From NCBI GenBank assembly GCA_052387905.1, contig JBQTIR010000005.1, forward strand, positions 1 to 64,000: a stretch of 64,000 bases of DNA, in the 5' to 3' direction. The stretch's first letter is position 1. Each line of letters opens with the position of its first letter. Below are positions 43,860 to 52,657 of this stretch, one piece after another. The DNA comes from JBQTII01 sp052387905 (GTDB taxonomy: Bacteria; Actinomycetota; Actinomycetes; Sporichthyales; Sporichthyaceae). The notes under the pieces are model-generated. The model was not told the DNA's origin. It was given only the letters and a program-made list of their open reading frames with translations, and made no database searches. Both the position numbers and the translations under genes were made by a program.

Positions 43860-44885
43860 ATGACCGGCCCCACCCTCGTCTGGCACCCGGGCGCGCACAA
43901 GACCGGGACGACGGTGTTCCAGAAATACCTCGGCCGCCACACAGAACTGCTCGCCTCCCGCTCGGTCAGCGTCATCCCCCGCCGGAAGCTGTCCTTGGCC
44001 ATCGGCTGGGGAGACCGTCTGATGGCCGATCCTGGGACCTTCGCGAACCTGGTCACCGAGTACGCGGTCGACGGAACGCAGTATGTCGTCGGATCGATGG
44101 AGAACATGCTCGGGCGCCCGTTCCTGGCTGAGCAGCCAGGCCTGTACCCCAACGCCGAGAAGAACATCGAGGCCTTGGCCGGCGCCACCGAAGGGCTGTG
44201 TACCCGCGTGGTGTTCACCATTCGCCCGCAGGCCGAATTCCTGCAGTCCTATTACCTGCAGAGCATCCATGAAGGCGCTTCCCACACCTTCCGATCCTGG
44301 TCGGGCGCCATCGACCTCGACGCGATCTCGTGGGACCCGGTGATCGAGGCACTCACCCGACGCCTGGGGCACGAGAACGTCACCCTGGTGGACTTCCGTC
44401 GGATCAGGGATGGTCAGCCGGCCTTCGTCGGCGACATGCTGGCCGCCGTGGATCCGTCGTTGGACCTGCCCGTGGAGTATGCCGAAGTCCACAATCGGAG
44501 CCTTTCCGAATACGGCTTGGAACTCGCCCTCGCCGTCAATCCCCTGATGCGCAGTGGGACCGATCGGGTCACGGTGCGGCGCTTCCTGCAGGCCAACTTC
44601 TCCAACCTCACCGGCGAGCGGCCGGTGTTGCTCAGCGACGACGAAAGCGCGGCCATCACTGCCCGCTACGGCGCGGAGTACGACGCAGCCCTGAGCCGCT
44701 ACGGCGTGAGCTCGCGCCCGTCCGTGCCTGATCTCCCGCCGCCAGCGCCGACACGGCCCGCCGAGCAAGGCCAGATCGCCGAGCCCACCGAGGCACGGCC
44801 GACGGCTCCTTCGTCGCCGACGGGAGAGAAGGGCCCATCCGACGACACCAGGCGCATGCGCCGGCTGGGGCTTCGGCGTCGCTAG
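43860..44885 (+). CDS. Sulfotransferase-like protein
   Basis: A 341-residue protein from ATG 43860 (a GTG six bases earlier is possible). The N-terminus TLVWHPGAHKTGTTVFQKYL is a PAPS-type phosphosulfate loop of the sulfotransferase fold, and VVFTIRPQAEFLQSYY resembles the 3-phosphate-binding segment. The C-terminus is Pro/Glu-rich with a basic end. Next to a Stealth gene, it may modify a surface polysaccharide; the substrate is unknown. Confidence 0.7.
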   Translation: MTGPTLVWHPGAHKTGTTVFQKYLGRHTELLASRSVSVIPRRKLSLAIGWGDRLMADPGTFANLVTEYAVDGTQYVVGSMENMLGRPFLAEQPGLYPNAEKNIEALAGATEGLCTRVVFTIRPQAEFLQSYYLQSIHEGASHTFRSWSGAIDLDAISWDPVIEALTRRLGHENVTLVDFRRIRDGQPAFVGDMLAAVDPSLDLPVEYAEVHNRSLSEYGLELALAVNPLMRSGTDRVTVRRFLQANFSNLTGERPVLLSDDESAAITARYGAEYDAALSRYGVSSRPSVPDLPPPAPTRPAEQGQIAEPTEARPTAPSSPTGEKGPSDDTRRMRRLGLRRR

Positions 44886-44962
44886 ACTCCACCGCGCGTC
44901 GTCATCCGTAAGTTGACGCCTGCTCAAGGCTCATTCCCCTACGACTGCGGCAGGTCCAATCT

Positions 44963-46675
44963 GTGGGTTCCCAGTTGCCGCGAGTCTCCGCGAACGGCTC
45001 CGTCGGCCCTCCGTTGACCGCTCGCGCGGCACGGTTGGCCCGGCGTGCCCTGCGCTCGACGCGGCGACAGGTCAAGGCCTGGCGCGCCGCGCAGGTCCAC
45101 ACGCCAGAGCAGTTCCTCCAACGTCTGGGGAAGAACCCGGGCCGGGAGGTGGCCGCCGCGCTGTTGGCCGCGCCCGACGCCACCTTGTCCGTGACCAAGC
45201 ACGGCCCGGTGATCGCCTCGACCACGCCCGCCTCCGTGCGCCGGCACCGGGAGGCGACCCTGGAGGCGTTGGTCTCGCTCCTCGAAGCGGCGCAGCTCGA
45301 CTACTTCCTGGTCCCAGCCGCGGCGGCCTCGTCCGTCCCGTCCGTCGGGCTGCGCGCCGGCGACGCCCGTGCCGCGCTCGATCTGGTGGCGCGGGACGCC
45401 GCCACGGCCTGGTACGCCGGCTACCGGCCGCCGGATGGACCCGACGAGCCCAGTCGGCTCGTCTGCGGGCTCAGCCCGGACGACATCTTGGCCGCGACGC
45501 GGTCTCCTTCGGTGCTGCTGTGGACCTATCGCGAGGTGAGTTCCCCGCCCTCGTTGATCGGGCGCAGGCACTCGGTCTCCCTGGAGTTCTGGGACCCGGG
45601 CCCCCGGCACACCTTGACTGCCCGCACCCACAACCCCATGGGCCGGATTCTGGGTTCCACGGTGCGCACCGAGGCCCCGGTCACGGTGGGCGGACGCGAG
45701 TACCGCTCCCTCGCGGCGCTACAGGCGCCGCGCTGGAACCAGGTTCAGTTCCCGATCGACGTCGTCTACACCTGGGTCGACGGCAGCGATCCGGAATGGG
45801 CCGGGCGCCGCGCGCAGTTCACCGGTGCGGCACACGACCATGCCGAGGAGTCCGTGACCGAGGCACGGTTCCGCCACCGCGACGAATTGCGTCACTCGCT
45901 ACGTTCCCTCGAGGCCTACGCGCCGTGGGTGCGGCACATCTGGATCGTGACGGATCGCCAGACTCCGGCCTGGCTGGACACCACGGCGCCGGGGCTCACC
46001 GTGGTTGACCATTCGGAGATCTTCGACGCGGCAGACCTGCCTACCTACAACTCGCATGCGATCGAGGCCCGATTGCATCACATAGAGGGACTGGCCGAGA
46101 ACTACCTGTACTTCAACGACGACATGTTGTTGGGCCGCCCGGTCAATCCCGAGTTGTTCTTCCTCAGCAACGGCATCCCGAAGTTCTTCCACTCACGCAA
46201 CACGATTCCGATCACCGAGGCCGACGAGTGCGTCTCGGCCCTGGAATCTGCGCGCCGCACCTCCCAGACCGTCATCGACGGCGAGTTCGGGCGCGCGCCG
46301 CACCACATCTTCCGGCATGCCCCGTACCCGCAGTCCCGGTCACTGCTGCACGACCTGGAGGCGCGGTTCCCGAAGGAGTTCGCCCGCACCGCCGCGAGCC
46401 GATTCCGGGCACCCACCGACATCATCGTCACCTCCTGGATCCATGCCTACGGCGGATACTTCCTGGGCCGGGCGGTCCCGGACGACATCGTGTACGGCTA
46501 CGCGGACCCGGGGACGCCTGAGGGCCGGACGAAACTTTCCACTCTGCTCGTTCGGCCGGTCGACTCGATCTGCATCAACGACACCATGGAGGCAGACTCC
46601 GCGCTGGCGCAGGCCGCGATCGAGTCATTCTTTGCAGAGTTCCTGCCGACGCCCTGCAGGTTCGAAAAAATCTGA
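44963..46675 (+). CDS. Stealth-family sugar-phosphate transferase
   Basis: A 570-residue protein from GTG 44963. Stealth conserved regions are in order: IDVVYTWVDGSDPEW (about 264), RFRHRDELRHSLRSLEAYAPWVRHIWIVTD, YNSHAIEARLHHIEGLAENYLYFNDDMLLGR and a C-terminal histidine region (PHHIFRHAPYPQ). Stealth proteins transfer hexose-1-phosphate in capsule or wall polysaccharides. The basic N-terminal 100 residues are outside the domain. Confidence 0.9.
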   Translation: MGSQLPRVSANGSVGPPLTARAARLARRALRSTRRQVKAWRAAQVHTPEQFLQRLGKNPGREVAAALLAAPDATLSVTKHGPVIASTTPASVRRHREATLEALVSLLEAAQLDYFLVPAAAASSVPSVGLRAGDARAALDLVARDAATAWYAGYRPPDGPDEPSRLVCGLSPDDILAATRSPSVLLWTYREVSSPPSLIGRRHSVSLEFWDPGPRHTLTARTHNPMGRILGSTVRTEAPVTVGGREYRSLAALQAPRWNQVQFPIDVVYTWVDGSDPEWAGRRAQFTGAAHDHAEESVTEARFRHRDELRHSLRSLEAYAPWVRHIWIVTDRQTPAWLDTTAPGLTVVDHSEIFDAADLPTYNSHAIEARLHHIEGLAENYLYFNDDMLLGRPVNPELFFLSNGIPKFFHSRNTIPITEADECVSALESARRTSQTVIDGEFGRAPHHIFRHAPYPQSRSLLHDLEARFPKEFARTAASRFRAPTDIIVTSWIHAYGGYFLGRAVPDDIVYGYADPGTPEGRTKLSTLLVRPVDSICINDTMEADSALAQAAIESFFAEFLPTPCRFEKI

Positions 46676-46682
46676 TTAACCA

Positions 46683-47381
46683 TCAGCTCGAGGGCCATTG
46701 ATCGAAGACGTGGCGCCGGACCCAGGCGTGCATCGCGATCGCCCCCGCGGCGCCGGCGTTGATCGAGCGCGTGGAACCGAACTGCGCAATGGACAGCAGC
46801 GCGCTGCTGTGGGCGTGCGCCGCCACGGAGAGCCCTGGCCCCTCCTGGCCGAAGAGCAGCACACACTCCCGCGGGAGCGGGTAGGTCTCCAACGCGACCG
46901 AGCCCGGGGAGTTGTCCACGCCGAGCAGCGGCAGGGAGCGCTCGGTAGCCCACCTCGCCAAGGCCTCGACATCGCCGTGGTGGAGCACGTGCTGATAGCG
47001 GTCGGTCACCATCGCGCCGCGGCGGTTCCAGCGCCGCCGCCCGACGATGTGCACGGCGGCCGCGCCGAAGGCGTTCGCGGTGCGAACCACCGACCCGATG
47101 TTGAAATCGTGCTGCCAGTTCTCGATCGCCACGTGGAAGGGATGCCGACGGGTGTCCAGGTCGGCCACGACCGCCTCGCGGCGCCAGTAGCGATAGCGGT
47201 CAACGACGTTGCGGCGGTCTCCGCCGGCCAACAGCTCCGGGTCATACCGCGGGTCCGTGGGCCATGGCTGCGGATGTGGGCCCACCCCGACGACATCGGG
47301 CCCGGTGCCCCACACCTCGTCCGAGACGATTGCGTCGTCCGCGCTGTCGGCCACGGTCGGAGCGTAAGCCGTCGACGGCAT
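46683..47381 (-). CDS. TrmH/SpoU-family RNA 2'-O-methyltransferase
   Basis: A 232-residue protein from ATG 47381. The SPOUT knot motifs are present: NIGSVVRTANAFGAAAVHIVG, LLFGQEGPGLS and IAQFGSTRSINAGAAGAIAMHAWVRR. It probably methylates a tRNA or rRNA ribose; the exact target is unknown. It converges on the Stealth gene with a 7-bp gap. Confidence 0.88.
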   Translation of the reverse strand: MPSTAYAPTVADSADDAIVSDEVWGTGPDVVGVGPHPQPWPTDPRYDPELLAGGDRRNVVDRYRYWRREAVVADLDTRRHPFHVAIENWQHDFNIGSVVRTANAFGAAAVHIVGRRRWNRRGAMVTDRYQHVLHHGDVEALARWATERSLPLLGVDNSPGSVALETYPLPRECVLLFGQEGPGLSVAAHAHSSALLSIAQFGSTRSINAGAAGAIAMHAWVRRHVFDQWPSS

Positions 47382-47480
47382 GTCCGCCTTGCCCCCCAAC
47401 GCCCGGTTCCGGCGGGTGGAAGTCGCAAACAGACTCCGATGGCGGGATGCATTCGCAGCTCCGGGGGGTTGACTGGAGCC

Positions 47481-48086
47481 ATGAGCCACAGTCACCGGAC
47501 CCTGCGCAGCACCGGCGTCGCCCTCGCGGTGACTCTCACCCTTGGCCTGTTGGGCGCCTGCGGCGACGACGACGACGGCGGCGTCATTGACGAGGTTGCC
47601 GCCCCGACGCCGGTGCCGAGTTCGTCGGTGACGCCGGTCGCGCCCACCGAGGACCCGGGCCGGGTGAACGGCAAGGGTTTCCGGCTCACGATGCCCGGCG
47701 AGCCCGAGAAGAGCACGCAGACGGCCGGCGAGGGCAGGTCCAAGCTCGTCGTCGACGTCTATACCGTCACCGAGGGTGCGAAGTCGTGGACCGCGACCCG
47801 CGCCGCCTACCCGAAGAGCATCCCCATCACGCTGCGGGGAGCGCTCGACGGGGCAGCGACCGAGGCAGCCGGTGAGCTCGCAGGCGTCCGCACCTTCCGC
47901 TACCGCGGCGAAGACGCCATCGAGGGCCGCATCGACGGAGTTCGGGTCAAGGGTAAGGAGGCGTCGGTGTTCGCCCGCTACGTCCTCGTCGGCCGGGTCC
48001 TGTACGGGTTGGTCTACGTGGACAAGAAGGGCGGGCCGAAGCCGACGTCCGTCAAGGCCTTCGTCGACTCGCTGCGCTTCACCTGA
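47481..48086 (+). CDS. Putative lipoprotein
   Basis: A 201-residue protein; ATG 47481 is preceded by GGAG. A lipobox LLGAC follows a short signal sequence, then Asp-rich DDDD and a Pro/Ser/Thr linker, and a compact domain (GFRLTMPGEPEKSTQT ... RYVLVGRVLYGLVYVDKKG ... KAFVDSLRF) of a type found in actinobacterial lipoproteins. The function is unknown. Confidence 0.75.
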   Translation: MSHSHRTLRSTGVALAVTLTLGLLGACGDDDDGGVIDEVAAPTPVPSSSVTPVAPTEDPGRVNGKGFRLTMPGEPEKSTQTAGEGRSKLVVDVYTVTEGAKSWTATRAAYPKSIPITLRGALDGAATEAAGELAGVRTFRYRGEDAIEGRIDGVRVKGKEASVFARYVLVGRVLYGLVYVDKKGGPKPTSVKAFVDSLRFT

Positions 48087-48122
48087 GCGGCGCGCCCCTG
48101 CCGGTCAGCGCAGCAGAACAGG

Positions 48123-49916
48123 TCAGGAATACAGCGCCTCGATCTCGGCGGAGTACTTCTTCTCGATCGGCTTGCGCTTGAGCTTGTTGGTCGGGGTCAG
48201 CTCGTCGCCGCCGGGCAGCCACTCGTTCGCGAGCAGCGTGTAGGCCTTGATCTGCTCGACCCGCGCCAAGCGCTCATTGGCCCGCGCCACCCCGGCCGCG
48301 ACCTCGGCGATCACGCGGGGGTCGGCCGCGATCTCGGCAGTGCTGGCCCCCTCCAGGCCGTTCTTGGCGGCCCACATCGCGGCCACGTCGGGCTCCAGGG
48401 TCAGCAGCGCGACGTTGTAGAGCCGGGCGTCGCCGATGCAGATCGCCTGCCCGATCAGCGTCGTCCCCTGCTTGAGCTCGCCCTCGATCTTGCTCGGCGC
48501 CATGTTCTTGCCGGCCGAGTTGATGATCAGTTCCTTCTTGCGATCGACGATCTTCAGGTACCCGTCGGCGTCGATCTCCCCGATGTCACCGGTGTGCAGC
48601 CACCCGTCGACGACGGTTTCTGCGGTGAGGTCCGGGCGGTCCTTGTAGCCGAGCATCACGGTCGGGCCGGAGATCAGGACCTCGCCGTCCTCGGCCAGCT
48701 TCATCCCGACTCCGGGCATTGCCGGGCCGACGGTGCCGAGCTTGACCTTCTCCGGGGGGTTCAGCGTCACCAGCAAGATCTCCGACATCCCCCACAGTTC
48801 CTGGATCGGGACTCCGATCGCGTGGAAGAACTCCAGCACCGCGTAGGGCGTGGGCGCGGCACCGACCGAGGGCCATTCGAAGTCGTCGAACCCCACCTTC
48901 TGGCGCAGTTTGCTCAGCACGAGCTCGTCGGCCTTGGCGTACTCGGCGAGCAACTCGGCGGAGACCGTTTCGCCGGCCTGCTCCGCACGGACCTTGCGCA
49001 GTCCGGTGTCCAGGGCCCACTCCATGCCCTTGCGCTTGTCCGGGTCCGCCTCGTTCGCAATCGCCCCGGACAATGCGCCGTAGAGCTTCTCGTAGATGCG
49101 CGGGACGGAGAACATCCGCGTCGGGCGCACATCGGCCAGGGCGGCCGCGACAGCCTTCGGGTCCGGCACCGTCGTGATCGTGTAGCCGAAACACATGGCC
49201 GAGTAGTGGGAGATGAAGCGTTCAGCGATGTGGGCCATCGGCAGGAACGACATCACGCGCCCGCCCGGGCTGACCGGGGCGACGGTGTTCATGTTGCGGC
49301 ACCCGGCCAGGATCGAGCTGTGCGAGTGGGTCACGCCCTTGGGCAGCCCGGTGGTCCCCGAGGTGTAGATCAGCGTGATCGGCGTCGCCGGGGTGACGGC
49401 CTTCCAGGCGGCGTCGAAGTCGAAGCCGGGCGGGGCCGGGGTGGCTTCCAGGTCGGCCAGGGTGCGGGCACCGGGGGCCTCGCCCTCCACCAGGATCACC
49501 TGCGGAGCTGGGTCCATCTGCCCGACGGCCGCCAGGACCCGGGCCGAGAACGCGGGCTCGGTGACCACGAGCTTGGCCCCGGACTGCTCCAGGAGCCACT
49601 TGACCTCCTCGACCGGGCAGGTCGCGTAGATCGAGAACGGGGCGCAGCCCAGGTGCATCGCCGCTGCGTCGACCACGTAGGCCTCGGGCCGGTTGGTGAG
49701 CATCAGGGAGATGACGTCACCGGAGTCCAGACCCGCGGCGGCCAGCCCACCGGTGATGGCCCGCGCACGGGCGGCGTACTCGCCATAGGTGATCTCGACG
49801 CCGCCGCCCACGGTGCGCAAAGCGACCGTGTCCGGGATCTCGGCTGCGGTGCGCTGGAACGCTGCACACAGCGTCGCTTCGTCGAGCGTGGCCCACTGGC
49901 CCCGGGTCCCAGACAT
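48123..49916 (-). CDS. Long-chain fatty acid-CoA ligase (AMP-forming)
   Basis: A 597-residue acyl-adenylate-forming enzyme; ATG 49916 has GAAGGAG upstream. The AMP-binding motif YTSGTTGLPKG is at 184-194, LPMAHIAER and MSEILLVTLNPP follow, and the C-terminal domain contains WLHTGDIGEIDADGYLKIVDRKKELI. It activates fatty acids for lipid synthesis or breakdown. Confidence 0.9.
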   Translation of the reverse strand: MSGTRGQWATLDEATLCAAFQRTAAEIPDTVALRTVGGGVEITYGEYAARARAITGGLAAAGLDSGDVISLMLTNRPEAYVVDAAAMHLGCAPFSIYATCPVEEVKWLLEQSGAKLVVTEPAFSARVLAAVGQMDPAPQVILVEGEAPGARTLADLEATPAPPGFDFDAAWKAVTPATPITLIYTSGTTGLPKGVTHSHSSILAGCRNMNTVAPVSPGGRVMSFLPMAHIAERFISHYSAMCFGYTITTVPDPKAVAAALADVRPTRMFSVPRIYEKLYGALSGAIANEADPDKRKGMEWALDTGLRKVRAEQAGETVSAELLAEYAKADELVLSKLRQKVGFDDFEWPSVGAAPTPYAVLEFFHAIGVPIQELWGMSEILLVTLNPPEKVKLGTVGPAMPGVGMKLAEDGEVLISGPTVMLGYKDRPDLTAETVVDGWLHTGDIGEIDADGYLKIVDRKKELIINSAGKNMAPSKIEGELKQGTTLIGQAICIGDARLYNVALLTLEPDVAAMWAAKNGLEGASTAEIAADPRVIAEVAAGVARANERLARVEQIKAYTLLANEWLPGGDELTPTNKLKRKPIEKKYSAEIEALYS

Positions 49917-50151
49917 ACATCTCCTTCGTTGGCCGCGGCCGCGGCATCAGGCGCTGGCAAGCGCTCCCCCCGAGCGAACGTGTGGGGCGCCTCACATCGT
50001 GTCGAGAGCCTATTGGCCCTCCGCCGTAGCCTGCCAGGGTGAGGCTGGCGGCCGGTCTGGAGCCGAGGCTCGACCTCAGCGGCCAAAGCGGCACGCCGCC
50101 GTTCCTCGCGAGGGCACCGCGCCGGGCCCGGTGAGTGGGTAACCTCGGCGG

Positions 50152-50817
50152 GTGCCCACCACCACCACCGTCGCGCTGGGCCCGTCCTGGCTGGATCCCG
50201 AGCAGCTGATTCAGGACTTCGGCTTCATCGGGATCCTGCTGATCGTCTTCGCCGAGTGCGGGCTGCTGTTCGGGATCATCCTGCCCGGCGACAGCCTGCT
50301 GTTCACCGCCGGCCTGCTGCTCAACCAGGGCCGATTTCTCGACGAGCCGCTGTGGCTGGCCTGCTTGCTGCTGTGGGTCGCGGCCGTGGCCGGGAACCTG
50401 GTCGGCTACGAGATCGGGCGTCGCGCCGGGCCCTCGGTGTTCAACCGGCCCAACTCCCGGATCTTCAAACAGTCCTACGTCGAACGCACGAGCGAGTTCT
50501 TCGACTCCCACGGTGGCCGGGCGATCATGCTGGCGCGCTTTGTGCCGATCGTGCGCACGTTGATCCCCGTCTTCGCCGGGGTCTGCAAGATGGACCGCCG
50601 GACCTTCCTGACCTACAGCGTAATCGGCGGCGCCTTATGGGCCAGCGGCCTCACCGCGCTGGGCTACTGGCTCGGCGGGGTCGACTTCGTCAAGGATAAC
50701 CTCGAGATCATCCTGATCGCCATCGTGGCCTTGAGCTGGGTGCCGATCATCCTGCACTTCCGCTCCGAACGCGCTCGCAGCAAGGCGGCCGAGGGCGCCG
50801 CCCCCGACGAGGCCTGA
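50152..50817 (+). CDS. DedA-family membrane protein
   Basis: A 221-residue protein from GTG 50152. The DedA/SNARE-associated pattern is clear: FAECGLLFGIILPGDSLLFTAG, GYEIGRRAG, and FVPIVRTLIPVFAGVCKMDRRTFLTYSVIGGALWA. Members transport lipids or undecaprenyl phosphate across the membrane. It converges with pyrE. Confidence 0.92.
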   Translation: MPTTTTVALGPSWLDPEQLIQDFGFIGILLIVFAECGLLFGIILPGDSLLFTAGLLLNQGRFLDEPLWLACLLLWVAAVAGNLVGYEIGRRAGPSVFNRPNSRIFKQSYVERTSEFFDSHGGRAIMLARFVPIVRTLIPVFAGVCKMDRRTFLTYSVIGGALWASGLTALGYWLGGVDFVKDNLEIILIAIVALSWVPIILHFRSERARSKAAEGAAPDEA

Positions 50818-50891
50818 CTCAACTTCTGCGGGCGAGTCGGGCCTTCGGACGCACCCATACGCCCAAGACCCACTCCGAAGTTGTGAGTCAG
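50814..50891. terminator. Shared hairpin between converging dedA-like gene and pyrE
   Basis: CTGACTCAACTTC (50814-50826) and GAAGTTGTGAGTCAG (50877-50891) pair with a two-base bulge. Both genes' stop codons lie inside the arms. Confidence 0.6.
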
Positions 50892-51424
50892 CCCAGGCCG
50901 AGGTCGGAACGCTCGTAGGCGGCGATGTAGCGCAGGCCCTGCGCCTCGATCGCCGCACGGGCGCCGCGTTCCACGATCACCGCGACGCCGACGACCTCGG
51001 CCCCGGCCTCGCGCAGCGCGTCGACCGCTGCCATCACCGACCCGCCGGTCGTCGAGGTGTCCTCGACCGCGAGCACCCGTCGCCCGGCGACATCAGGGCC
51101 CTCGATCCGGCGTTGCAGACCGTGCGCCTTGCCCTCTTTGCGGACCACGAACGCATCCAGGCGCCGCCCGGCCGCGGCTGCCGCGTGCAGCATCGCGGCG
51201 GCGACCGGGTCCGCGCCCAGGGTCAGGCCCCCGACCGCCTCGTAGTCCAACTCTGCGGTCGCCTCGAGCATGACCCGGCCCACCAGCGGGGCGGCCTCAG
51301 CGTCGAGGGTCACCCGGCGCAGATCGACGTAGTAGTCGGCCTGCTGGCCGCTGGACAGCGTCACCGTGCCGTGCACGACGGCGCGTTCACCGATGAGCTT
51401 GAGCAGGGCGTCGCGGTCACTCAC
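50888..51424 (-). CDS. pyrE: Orotate phosphoribosyltransferase
   Basis: A 178-residue pyrimidine enzyme making OMP from orotate. The PRPP loop is VLAVEDTSTTGGSVMAAVDALREAG; VGGLTLGADPVAAA and VVRKEGKAHG are typical. GTG 51424 follows the FKBP stop by three bases. Confidence 0.95.
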   Translation of the reverse strand: MSDRDALLKLIGERAVVHGTVTLSSGQQADYYVDLRRVTLDAEAAPLVGRVMLEATAELDYEAVGGLTLGADPVAAAMLHAAAAAGRRLDAFVVRKEGKAHGLQRRIEGPDVAGRRVLAVEDTSTTGGSVMAAVDALREAGAEVVGVAVIVERGARAAIEAQGLRYIAAYERSDLGLG

Positions 51425-51427
51425 GTC

Positions 51428-51796
51428 TTAGACCTTGAGCAGGTCGACGACGAAGATCAACGTCTCGCCGCCCTTGATCGCGCCGCCCGCGCCGCGGTCC
51501 CCGTAACCCAGGTGCGGCGGGATGACCAGTTGGCGGCGGCCGCCGACCTTCATCCCCGCGACACCTTGGTCCCAGCCGGCGATGACCTGACCCGCGCCGA
51601 GGCGGAACTGGAACGCACTGCCGCGGTTGTAGCTGGCGTCGAACTCCTCACCGGTGGAGAACGCGACCCCGACGTAGTGCACCGAGACGGTGGCCCCGGA
51701 CTTGGCCTCGGCGCCCTCACCGACGATGACGTCGGTGATCACCAGGTCGGCGGGCGGCTCGCCACCGGGGAAGTCGATTTCGGGCTTCTCGCTCAT
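51428..51796 (-). CDS. FKBP-type peptidyl-prolyl isomerase
   Basis: A 122-residue single-domain FKBP: SVHYVGVAFSTGEEFDASYNRG, VIAGWDQGVAGMKVGGRRQLVIPPHLGYGDRG, LIFVVDLL. There is no signal peptide, so it is cytoplasmic. It is coupled to pyrE. Confidence 0.94.
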   Translation of the reverse strand: MSEKPEIDFPGGEPPADLVITDVIVGEGAEAKSGATVSVHYVGVAFSTGEEFDASYNRGSAFQFRLGAGQVIAGWDQGVAGMKVGGRRQLVIPPHLGYGDRGAGGAIKGGETLIFVVDLLKV

Positions 51797-51822
51797 GGGT
51801 GTGTTCCTCTCAGGTTGGTGCT

Positions 51823-52617
51823 TCAGGTAGCGCTGTGGTCCGAGGTAGCGGCAGGCGCGCGACGCCCGATCTGACGGGTCGCCATGCCGATCGCACCCAC
51901 CGGCAGGTACCGGGCGGCGGCCACGATCGCCTTCCACTGCAGGCCCGGGATCGTGACGACCTTCCCCCGGCGCAGGGCCTCGAGGGCGTCGTCCACGACG
52001 TGCTCGGCGGACAACCACAGGAAGTCCGGGATCTCGTCGGTGTTGAAGCCCCCGCGTGCGTGGAACTCGGTGCGGGTGAAGCCGGGGCAGGTGGCCACCA
52101 CACGCACCCCGCTGCCCGCCAGCTCGCCGGCCAGTGACCGACTGAAGCTGGTCACCCAGGCCTTCGCTGCGGCGTAGGACCCGCGCGGCAGGAATCCGGC
52201 GACAGAGGAGACGTTGATGATCGCGCCGTGTCCGCGCTCGCGCATCGCGTTGCCGGCGGCGTGGGAAAGCTGCATGACGGCCCGCACGAGCACGGCCAGG
52301 GATTCGTCCTCGGCCCCGAACTCGTGATCGAGGAAGCGGTGCCCGACGGCGTACCCGGCGTTGTTGACCAGCAGGTCGACGGGCCGCTCGGCCTCGGCGA
52401 GGCGCGCGGCGACGCGGGCGCGCGCCCCGGCCTCGGCAAGGTCCGCAGGCAGGACCTCGATCTGGCGCCCGTGCGCGGCGCGCAGGTCATCGGCGACGCG
52501 CTCCAGGCGCTCGGAGTCCCGCGCCACCAGCACGAGGTCCCAGCCGGTCTGCGCGAGCCGGCGGGCGAACACGTTGCCGATACCCGACGTCGGGCCGGTG
52601 ATCAGCGCGGTCGGCAT
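51823..52617 (-). CDS. Short-chain dehydrogenase/reductase
   Basis: A 264-residue protein from ATG 52617. Cofactor motif TGPTSGIG (SDR TGxxxGIG), NNAG, the catalytic Ser in NVSSVAG and Tyr-x3-Lys in SYAAAKAW are all present. The substrate is unknown. It diverges from the aminotransferase gene. Confidence 0.9.
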   Translation of the reverse strand: MPTALITGPTSGIGNVFARRLAQTGWDLVLVARDSERLERVADDLRAAHGRQIEVLPADLAEAGARARVAARLAEAERPVDLLVNNAGYAVGHRFLDHEFGAEDESLAVLVRAVMQLSHAAGNAMRERGHGAIINVSSVAGFLPRGSYAAAKAWVTSFSRSLAGELAGSGVRVVATCPGFTRTEFHARGGFNTDEIPDFLWLSAEHVVDDALEALRRGKVVTIPGLQWKAIVAAARYLPVGAIGMATRQIGRRAPAATSDHSAT

Positions 52618-52657
52618 AGCCGCGACCCTACCGGGGGGCTCGCCTACCCTGACCCAT

